NCBI GenBank assembly: GCA_041166025.1 | Contig: JBEAMJ010000081.1 | Span: 1-22,729, forward strand | Direction of reading: 5' to 3' | DNA: 22,729 bases | Source: UBA7672 sp041166025 | GTDB taxonomy: Bacteria; Pseudomonadota; Alphaproteobacteria; Caulobacterales; Hyphomonadaceae | Notes under the pieces: generated by a model | Databases searched by the model: none | What the model was told of the DNA's origin: nothing | Seen by the model: only the letters and a program-made list of their open reading frames with translations | Shown here: piece by piece, positions 13,031 to 19,662 of the stretch | How positions within the stretch are numbered: position 1 is the first letter of the stretch | How the letters are laid out: the number at the start of each line of letters is the position of its first letter | Program-made: the position numbers and the translations under genes

Positions 13031-15082
13031 TTACTGACCGGTTGCGTTTTTCACCATCGCGTCTGCGCCGGCATCCGGCTTGGCGGCCGGAGCAGCCGCC
13101 GGGCGCGCGCCCGGCCGGTTGCGCATCTGCTGCATGATATTCATCGCATTGGTCCACTCGGCGAGATTGAGCGAGCCATTCTTGTTGGCGTCGACCATGC
13201 CGATATAGCCCTTCAGCGCGCCGAACCGCGGATCGTTACGGAGCTCAGCGGCGACGATTTCGCCATCGCGGTTGTCGTCGAAGGCGCCGAAGACCACGGA
13301 GGTCTGCAGCTGCTTCATCAGATCATCGCGGCGGTTCTCGACCGTCTCGTTCTTGAACCGGAAGCGCATGAAGGTGAACAGCATCTCTTCAGAAGTCTGT
13401 TCGCCGAAAGTGACGTTGATCTTCGGGTCCGGGTTCGACGGGTTGTTGACCGAATTGTCGAACACATAGTCGGCGATCAGCATCGAGCCCTTGGGAACCT
13501 GCAGCATCCCCTCGAAGTGATATTCGCGCTGCCAGCCGAAATCGTAACGCGGCTGGTTCAGCAGCACTTCCTCGCGGCCATCGGGATAGCGGATAGTGAG
13601 CTTGGTCGAGTAGCAGCGCGAGTGGCAGTGCGGCTGCGTGCCGAAGATCTCGGCGTCATCAGGGAAGATGATATAAGCCGTCTCATGGTGACGGGCGGCG
13701 CCCGCCGGAATTTCGAGCGAGAAGTCTGTGATGCTGGTCTGACGCAGTATCTTGTGCGGCGGTTCCTTGTAGAAGTAGTAGCCGACCTTGGTCTTGTCGG
13801 TCATCGCCTTGCCATTGCTCGTGTAGTGCATCTGATAGGCGTAGGAGCCGCCGGGCGGGATGTAGATGCCGGTGTCGGGCGGTGTGAGGTTGGCCTCGCC
13901 GCCGGGACCGTAGCCGCCGAGCGAGGTGTTCCACGAGAAGCCCTTGCCGTCGGCGCGGACCTCCGGGATCCAGCCAGCGAGCGCATGGTGCACGGCAGGC
14001 GAAGCATTGGACCAGGCCGTCGCCTTGAGCCACTTGCCTTCGGTGAGCTTGGAATCGACCGAGCGCTCCTGATAATCAATGATGCCGCTGGCCGGCACAT
14101 CGAAGGCAGGAATCTCAACGATCACGTCGGGCTGACCCAGCGGCCACTCCGGCGGCACATACTTGGTCTCGGCGAGCGGATCGCTGCCCTCGCCGCGCGG
14201 CGCGCCTGCCTCGACCCAATTGATGACGGTCTTGATCTGGTCGTTCGACAGATGCATGTCGTTCGACCACGTGCCCCAGTGCGCATCCGAGTGGAACGGA
14301 GGCATGCGCTTGGTGCGCAGTGACTCACGGATCATCGGAGCCATCGTCTTGACGGTCTGGTAGCTGTCCATGGCGAATGGACCCATGCCGCCTTCGGTGT
14401 GACACATCACACACTTGGCCTGCAGAACCGGCGCGACATCCTTGGCGTAGGAGATATTCTTCCACTGCGGGGCCTTGGCGCGATCCGGGAAAGCGATCGA
14501 CTTGCCCTTAACCGAGGCGTCGGTGACCTGCGGCGCCTTGCCGGCCAGCAGGGAGTCGAGCGCGGCAGCGACGCTGGCGCCTTTCGACGGTCTTTCGGCA
14601 AGGGTTTCGGTGACCGGGCCGTGATAGGCCACGGTCCAGGTCTTCGGGTTTACCACGAAAGCTTCACCCGTTTCCGTCACGCCCAGCGAGCGCCCGACCA
14701 GCTGGAGGGAGTCGGCGAGCATCGGGACGCCAAGATGTGCTGCTTCATGAATGATCTCATCGCGGCTGTCCTCCAGCGAGGAATTCAAAATCATGAAGTG
14801 GACGCCTTTGGACTCGTATGTCGCCCGGAGCTTTTCGAGCTCGGCGGCAGCTTTCTTCGTCGTCTCATCGCCGAGGGCGCCCGACACGATCACGACGGCG
14901 GGTGAATTCTTGAAGTAGAACAGCTCGTGTCCCATGCCGTTCTGGTCAGGCAGCATGAAGTTGTCGACCCGCGTGCCCGTCAGTTTCACATTGTCCGGCG
15001 CAGCGTTTGCGCCCAGCGCGATCACAGAGGCGGCCCCTGCGAGCCCGAGCGCGAACAGGCCAAGCTTGTGCGAACGCTTCAT
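13031..15082 (-). CDS. Secreted redoxin - cytochrome c - PHM-like copper monooxygenase - EF-hand fusion
   Basis: A 683-aa exported protein (signal peptide to about residue 28, ending ALGANA). Domains in order: a cysteine-free redoxin domain (about 30-180); a c-type heme site CVMCH (224-228) with a candidate axial Met260 in KRMPPFH; and a copper type II monooxygenase core. The core residues match the six PHM copper ligands: His365-His366 (AVHHAL), His419 (QMHY), His485 and His487 (PHCHSR) and Met567 (TSEEM). Two EF-hand loops follow, 602-613 (DDNRDGEIVAAE) and 631-642 (DANKNGSLNLAE), then a low-complexity Ala/Pro tail. PHM enzymes hydroxylate substrates with O2 at two copper sites; the natural substrate here is unknown, and heme-to-copper electron transfer is my inference. 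Three ATGs stand in tandem; the third (15082) has GGGGAG six bases upstream. No convincing promoter is visible upstream. Confidence 0.85.
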   Translation of the reverse strand: MKRSHKLGLFALGLAGAASVIALGANAAPDNVKLTGTRVDNFMLPDQNGMGHELFYFKNSPAVVIVSGALGDETTKKAAAELEKLRATYESKGVHFMILNSSLEDSRDEIIHEAAHLGVPMLADSLQLVGRSLGVTETGEAFVVNPKTWTVAYHGPVTETLAERPSKGASVAAALDSLLAGKAPQVTDASVKGKSIAFPDRAKAPQWKNISYAKDVAPVLQAKCVMCHTEGGMGPFAMDSYQTVKTMAPMIRESLRTKRMPPFHSDAHWGTWSNDMHLSNDQIKTVINWVEAGAPRGEGSDPLAETKYVPPEWPLGQPDVIVEIPAFDVPASGIIDYQERSVDSKLTEGKWLKATAWSNASPAVHHALAGWIPEVRADGKGFSWNTSLGGYGPGGEANLTPPDTGIYIPPGGSYAYQMHYTSNGKAMTDKTKVGYYFYKEPPHKILRQTSITDFSLEIPAGAARHHETAYIIFPDDAEIFGTQPHCHSRCYSTKLTIRYPDGREEVLLNQPRYDFGWQREYHFEGMLQVPKGSMLIADYVFDNSVNNPSNPDPKINVTFGEQTSEEMLFTFMRFRFKNETVENRRDDLMKQLQTSVVFGAFDDNRDGEIVAAELRNDPRFGALKGYIGMVDANKNGSLNLAEWTNAMNIMQQMRNRPGARPAAAPAAKPDAGADAMVKNATGQ

Positions 15083-15145
15083 CATCATCTCCCCATGTGC
15101 GCAGATCAGGTGCGGCGCAGGTGGCGCGCATAGTGGCCGCACTTG

Positions 15146-15175
15146 CCCTTAACGGCAACAGGGGCGCCGTTAGGG
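15146..15175 (-). other. Stable hairpin between modA and the heme/copper protein gene
   Basis: CCTTAACGGC (15147-15156) pairs with GCCGTTAGGG (15166-15175), one T-G pair, with a 9-nt loop. It lies about 61 nt after the modA stop and 64 nt before the next start codon. No T-tract follows on the minus strand, so it could be a factor-dependent terminator for modBCA or a leader element. Confidence 0.4.
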
Positions 15176-15236
15176 CGCCTGCCTGAGTTGGGCCAAAATG
15201 TCTTCACGTTGGCGGGAGGTAACCGAGCGTATCGCC

Positions 15237-16019
15237 TCACTGACCAAGGCCAAATCCGGCCTCAAGGAAGACCCGCCTCGCGAGTTCGGATCTCAGGAAG
15301 GCCAAGAAATCCTTTCCGGGCCCGACGGCCCGCGCGACGGTCAGCGCGGCGGGGTAGACGATCGGTTTGTGAGACCCGGGCGGGAAGACCCCCACAACCG
15401 TCACCGCATCGCCCACCGCCCCGGCGTCGGTTGCGTATACGATGCCGGCAGCCGCATCGCCGGTTTCGACGAAGCGCAGGGCCGCCCGCACATTGTCCGC
15501 GCGGGCCACGCTTGCGGCCACTGCATCCCAGACACCGAAGTAACTGAGGGCCTCGCGGGCGTATTTACCGGCCGGAACCGATTCAGGGTCCGCCAGCGCC
15601 AGCGTTCCGCCCTTGAGCGCGCCGGCGAGGTCCATCCCCTCGGCGATCGCAAGGGAGAACGGCGCGGATGCAGGCGCGACGAGGACTAGTTCGTTGGTCA
15701 GCAGCCTCGTGCGGGATTTGGGGTCGATCAGCGCTTTGTCGGTTACGTAGTCCATCCAGTCCTCGTCCGCGGAGATGAAGAGGTCAGCCTCCGCGCCCTG
15801 TTCCATCTGCTTGGCTAGCGCTGAACTTGCCGCAAAGTTGAAGCGCGGGCCGGGATGGCCTTCGGCAGCGTAGAGCTCGCCGATGGTCTCCAATACATTC
15901 GTCAGGCTGGCTGCGGCGAAGACAGTGACGGGAGTCTCTTCAACGGTGGGCGCACGCGCTGGCTCGCCGCAGGACGCGAGCGCGAGCGCCGCAACCACCG
16001 CGGCAACGGCCTTCTTCAT
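15237..16019 (-). CDS. modA: Molybdate ABC transporter substrate-binding protein, predicted lipoprotein
   Basis: A 260-aa ModA. It binds molybdate or tungstate outside the inner membrane and delivers it to ModBC. The family pattern is clear: VTVFAAASLTNVLETIGELY, then FNFAASSALAKQMEQGAEADLFISADEDWMDY, later ALADPESVPAGKYAREAL and GDAAAGIVYATDA. The N-terminus is a type II signal peptide (ALALASC, lipidation at Cys17), so the protein would be membrane-anchored; proteobacterial ModA is more often soluble. It is the last gene of the transporter operon, 10 nt after modC, with AGGTGA before the ATG. Confidence 0.93.
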   Translation of the reverse strand: MKKAVAAVVAALALASCGEPARAPTVEETPVTVFAAASLTNVLETIGELYAAEGHPGPRFNFAASSALAKQMEQGAEADLFISADEDWMDYVTDKALIDPKSRTRLLTNELVLVAPASAPFSLAIAEGMDLAGALKGGTLALADPESVPAGKYAREALSYFGVWDAVAASVARADNVRAALRFVETGDAAAGIVYATDAGAVGDAVTVVGVFPPGSHKPIVYPAALTVARAVGPGKDFLAFLRSELARRVFLEAGFGLGQ

Positions 16020-16029
16020 CGTCGATCAC

Positions 16030-17028
16030 CTAAAGAGCGTGCGCTTTCACCACCGCCCAGGCGGGCGCGCCTTCCCGCAGCTGCAGGTCGGCAAGCGCTT
16101 CGGGCGTTATACGTGATAGAATATAGCCCGCTTCGCTTGCCAGTGAAACCATGATGTCGCGCTCGTTCTCGCGCATGATCTTTGCAACGGTTCCCTGCCA
16201 GACATGGCGAGCGGAGATGCCGCGCGGCTGCTCGGACGCCAGAAGCACGCTGTCCGCCCTTACCCAGACACCTTCAGCTGCAGCGCCGGCGACGCGGGAT
16301 GCGGGAACGCGCGCGCCGAGATCGCGTCGGTCGAGCAGGCTCGCGAACTCGGCTTGAGCCATGACATGGCTGGCGGCTCCATGCGCGATGACCCGTCCAT
16401 CCCGCATCGCGACGATCTCGTTGGCCATCTCAGCCGCATCATCGATTTGATGCGTCACCACCAGCAATGGCAGGCTCTGCTCTCGGGAAAGATCACGCAG
16501 CAACCTGAGAAAATCTCGGCGCCGGCGACCGTCCAGCGCGGCGAAGGGTTCGTCCAGGAGCAGCAACTCAGGCGCTGACACGAGCGCACGCGCCAGCGCA
16601 ACCCGGCTGCGCTCGCCGCCAGACAGATTGCGGATCGGGCGATCGAGCAGGTCCTCAATCTCCAGGCGGCGCGCGATCTCGATGACGATAGGGGCATTGC
16701 GCGCAGCCGGACGGCGCCGCTCGGCATATTGAAGATTTCCCTTCACGGTGAGGTGCGGAAACAGCCGGGCGTCCTGGAAGACGAGGCCGACGCCACGCGC
16801 ATGGACTGGAAGGCGCTTGCGGGACCTCGCATCTTCGAGCACTCGCTCGTTGAGCATGACGTTGCCAGTCTCCAGCCTGTGCAGCCCGGCAATCGTTGCA
16901 AGCAGGCTCGACTTGCCCGAGCCGGAGGGACCGAACACCACGGTGACGCCGCTTGCCGCGACCTCAAGATCGGCGGCGAGCCGGAACGCGCCGCGGCGCA
17001 CGACAGTCTCGCGCAACCTCAGCGTCAC
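16030..17028 (-). CDS. modC: Molybdate ABC transporter ATP-binding protein
   Basis: A 332-aa ABC ATPase that powers molybdate import. Visible motifs: Walker A GPSGSGKS (33-40), Q-loop VFQDARLFPHLTV (Gln85), signature LSGGERSRVALARAL (135-149), Walker B LLLLDEP (155-161), and switch His193 in VVTHQIDD. The C-terminal part (about 268-330, SARHVWQGTVAKIM onward) is a TOBE/molybdate-sensing domain as in ModC. The ATG overlaps the modB stop codon as ATGA, so the two are translationally coupled. Confidence 0.95.
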   Translation of the reverse strand: MTLRLRETVVRRGAFRLAADLEVAASGVTVVFGPSGSGKSSLLATIAGLHRLETGNVMLNERVLEDARSRKRLPVHARGVGLVFQDARLFPHLTVKGNLQYAERRRPAARNAPIVIEIARRLEIEDLLDRPIRNLSGGERSRVALARALVSAPELLLLDEPFAALDGRRRRDFLRLLRDLSREQSLPLLVVTHQIDDAAEMANEIVAMRDGRVIAHGAASHVMAQAEFASLLDRRDLGARVPASRVAGAAAEGVWVRADSVLLASEQPRGISARHVWQGTVAKIMRENERDIMVSLASEAGYILSRITPEALADLQLREGAPAWAVVKAHAL

Positions 17029-17711
17029 GCCCCCAGCCTCCGGCGCGCCCAGCGCTGCAGCAGCTCGGCCAGTACGAGACCGGCGATTGCAGCGGCAAGC
17101 GACATCAAGGCAAGACGAAAGGCAGCATCATCTCGGCCCGGCGTATTGAGCGCCGCGTTGATGGCAAGCGGCAGGGTTTGCGTCTCGCCTTCCACATTGG
17201 AGGCGAACGTGATGACTGCACCGAATTCGCCAAGCCCTGCCGCGAAGGCTGTGACCGCGCCAGCCAGCACGCCGGGCCAGGCAAGCGGCAGCGTCATCGA
17301 CCAGAAGCGGTCCCACGGCCCAGCGCGCAGGACGGATGCCGCCTCGAACAGGCCAGGGTCGGTCGCCTCGAAGGACAGCCGGATCGCTCGCACCATGAGC
17401 GGAAATGCCATGACGGCAGTGGCGACGGCCGCGCCCTCGGCGGTGAAGGCGAGTTGTATGCCAAACGCTGACTTGAGCCACGCTCCAACTGGACTTTGTG
17501 CACCGAGGGCGAGCAGCAGCAGGTAGCCGACAAGAACCGGCGGCAGCACTAGCGGCAGGTGCGCAATCGTGTCGACCACAGACTTGCCCGGAAATCGCGG
17601 CCGCGACAGCGCCCACGCGAAGGCGATCGCAATCGGCAGCGAGAACAGCACGGCGCGCCCGGCGACGCCGAGGCTGGTGGCCAGGATCTGCAACTCGTCT
17701 GGAGTCAACAT
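17025..17711 (-). CDS. modB: Molybdate ABC transporter permease
   Basis: A 228-aa inner-membrane permease of the ModB/CysT type. It has five or so hydrophobic helices (for example RAVLFSLPIAIAFAWAL, LPLVLPPVLVGYLLLL and LMSLAAAIAGLVLAELL). The EAA loop that docks on the ATPase is EAASVLRAGPWDRFWSMTLP (about 123-142). PFLP-type permease features appear in HLPLVLPPVLVGY. Start: ATG at 17711, giving MLTPDELQILATSL, which matches family N-termini; the frame is open further upstream but that part is not ModB-like. No good ribosome binding site is visible. It is the first gene of modBCA and is divergent from the RNA methyltransferase gene. I found no ModE-type operator in 17712-17847. Confidence 0.93.
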   Translation of the reverse strand: MLTPDELQILATSLGVAGRAVLFSLPIAIAFAWALSRPRFPGKSVVDTIAHLPLVLPPVLVGYLLLLALGAQSPVGAWLKSAFGIQLAFTAEGAAVATAVMAFPLMVRAIRLSFEATDPGLFEAASVLRAGPWDRFWSMTLPLAWPGVLAGAVTAFAAGLGEFGAVITFASNVEGETQTLPLAINAALNTPGRDDAAFRLALMSLAAAIAGLVLAELLQRWARRRLGA

Positions 17712-17847
17712 GGGGGCGGCATCAACATGCCGGGCACCATGTCGCGAGCAGCTTGCGCCCTCAAGACAATAGTTCCTGCTGCGATGCGTCGATTCCCCGC
17801 TCGCGCGAGGCTGGCCAAGCGAATGCGAACCTGCTTGAAGCGCGGCC

Positions 17848-19095
17848 ATGAACGCCGCCCCCATCACACTCGCAATCCTGCGTCTCGGCGCGCAGGGCGA
17901 TGGCGTGGCCGAACATGAAGGACGCCAGGTTTTCGTGCCGTTGAGCTTGCCAGGCGAGATCATCGAAGCCGAGGTGGACGGTGATCGCGCGCGCGTCATT
18001 TCGATCCTGAAGACGGATCCGGCGCGGCAGCCAGGTCGCTGCAGCCAGTATGGCGAATGCGGGGGCTGCTCGCTGCAGCACCTGCCCGCCGAGCGCTACA
18101 TGAAGCTCAAGCGCGACCTTGTCGCGACGGCGCTCTCGTTCCAGGGCATCGATGCGAAGGTCAGCGATGTGGTGCAGGTTCCGCAGGCCAGTCGTCGGCG
18201 AGCCGTGCTGGCGGCGCGACGCAACGGCAAGGATATCGTTGTCGGCTTTCATGGCCGACGCAGTCACGCCATCGTCGCGCTTCGCGACTGCGCGGTGCTG
18301 ACGCCGGCGCTGGTGGCCATCGTTCCGCGCCTTGCGTCGGTGGCCGAACCGGTCGTCCCGCCGAGGGACGCCTTGACCATCACCCTGATCGAGACCGAAT
18401 CCGGTATCGATCTCGCGCTTGCGGGCGCGCCCAAGTCACTTTCAGCCGACGCCCGTGCAGCTGCCGCGCGCTCCGCGGAGGCCTGCGGCGTTGCGCGGTT
18501 GTCCATCAACGGCGTGATCGCGATGGAACGAACGGCCCCATTGCTGCGCATGGGCCCTGCGGATGTCACGCCGCCGCCAGGCGGCTTCGTTCAAGCCTGC
18601 CGGGAATCGGAAGCCGCGATGCGGGACCTCGTGCGTTCGGCTGTGGGCGACGCCGAGCGGATCGTCGACCTGTTTGCGGGCTCAGGCACGTTCACGCTGC
18701 CGCTTGCCGCGGGCGCGGCCGTTCATGCCATCGAGGGCGAGGAAGCCGCCATCAAGGCGTTGGGCCGAGCGGCAAAGAAAACGGCAGGCCTCAAGCGCGT
18801 CACGACGGAGGTGCGGGACCTGTTCCGCAATCCGCTCGACGCGAAGGATCTCGAACGGTTTGACGCCGCGGTGATCGATCCCCCGCGGGCGGGCGCCGAA
18901 GCGCAGACGCGCGAGCTTGCCCGGTCATCCCTCAAGCGCATTGCAATGGTCTCGTGCAGCGCAACGACATTCGCGCGCGACCTGAAGATTCTCCTCGGCG
19001 CCGGCTGGCGGGCGACGCGCATTACGCCGGTCGACCAGTTCATCTGGTCACCGCATATCGAGATCGTGGCGTCCCTGGAGCGTGAACGGACATGA
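17848..19095 (+). CDS. Class I SAM-dependent RNA (uracil-5) methyltransferase, RumA/TrmA family
   Basis: A 415-aa enzyme of the RlmD/RlmC/TrmA family that makes 5-methyluridine in rRNA or tRNA. A short TRAM-like N-terminal domain (LAILRLGAQGDGVAEHEGRQ) precedes an Fe-S cluster site: Cys65, Cys71 and Cys74 in CSQYGECGGC plus Cys148. The methyltransferase domain has VDLFAGSGTFTLPLA (273-287) for SAM, Gln249 in GGFVQA, DPPRAG (344-349), the nucleophile Cys370 in MVSCSATTFARD, and general-base-like Glu405 in HIEIVASL. Which RNA position is modified cannot be read from sequence. Its stop overlaps the mntP start as ATGA. Confidence 0.93.
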   Translation: MNAAPITLAILRLGAQGDGVAEHEGRQVFVPLSLPGEIIEAEVDGDRARVISILKTDPARQPGRCSQYGECGGCSLQHLPAERYMKLKRDLVATALSFQGIDAKVSDVVQVPQASRRRAVLAARRNGKDIVVGFHGRRSHAIVALRDCAVLTPALVAIVPRLASVAEPVVPPRDALTITLIETESGIDLALAGAPKSLSADARAAAARSAEACGVARLSINGVIAMERTAPLLRMGPADVTPPPGGFVQACRESEAAMRDLVRSAVGDAERIVDLFAGSGTFTLPLAAGAAVHAIEGEEAAIKALGRAAKKTAGLKRVTTEVRDLFRNPLDAKDLERFDAAVIDPPRAGAEAQTRELARSSLKRIAMVSCSATTFARDLKILLGAGWRATRITPVDQFIWSPHIEIVASLERERT

Positions 19096-19649
19096 ATCCA
19101 TCGCTCCTGCTTCTCGCGATCGGTCTCGCAGCGGATGCCTTTGCAGTTTCAGTGACGCAGGGGGCGGCGGTCCGCGAGAAGCCGCTCAACGCAGCCCTGA
19201 TGCTGGCCTGTATCTTCGGGCTTGCGCAGGCCATCGCACCGCTACTGGGATGGTCGCTCGGGCAGGCCTTCGCCGGGCATATCGAGCATTGGGATCACTG
19301 GCTGGCTTTTGGGCTGCTGGCGCTTATCGGTGCGAAGATGATCCGCGACGCCCTCACCCCGCCGGAGGAGGAAGAGGAGGAGCTGTCGAAGGGTCTCGCC
19401 TTATTCATGCTCGCGATCGCCACCAGCATCGATGCCGCGGCGGCGGGCATCGCCTTGCCGACAATAGGGGCGCCGATCGCAATCAGCGTCGCGACCATAG
19501 GACTGGTCACATTCGCCCTGTGCTTCACCGGTGTCTGGATCGGGCAAGCGGGATCGCGCGCGATCGGCCCTAACGCGGCGATCCTGGGCGGCGTGGTCCT
19601 GATCCTGATCGGCGCCAAGGTGCTGGTCGACCACCGCGCCTTTGGCTGA
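19092..19649 (+). CDS. mntP: Putative manganese efflux pump MntP
   Basis: A 185-aa six-helix membrane protein made of two related halves. Conserved acidic residues known to be important in MntP occur as Asp15 (GLAADAFAVS) and Asp114 (ATSIDAAAAGIALP). The cytoplasmic loop between the halves carries an acidic run, PPEEEEEEL (about 90-98). MntP exports Mn(II) to prevent manganese toxicity. In many bacteria it is controlled by a Mn riboswitch (yybP-ykoY); here the start codon overlaps the preceding methyltransferase stop, so there is no room for such a leader and expression is tied to that gene. Confidence 0.93.
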   Translation: MNPSLLLLAIGLAADAFAVSVTQGAAVREKPLNAALMLACIFGLAQAIAPLLGWSLGQAFAGHIEHWDHWLAFGLLALIGAKMIRDALTPPEEEEEELSKGLALFMLAIATSIDAAAAGIALPTIGAPIAISVATIGLVTFALCFTGVWIGQAGSRAIGPNAAILGGVVLILIGAKVLVDHRAFG

Positions 19650-19662
19650 TAGGCGGACAGCA

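Noticed and set aside
12758..14323. A 521-codon plus-strand ORF
   Set aside because: It is antisense to the heme/copper protein gene, whose domains are unmistakable, and crosses that gene's terminator.
19040..19100. A yybP-ykoY-type manganese riboswitch for mntP
   Set aside because: The mntP start codon overlaps the preceding stop codon and the upstream bases are coding, so no riboswitch leader is present.
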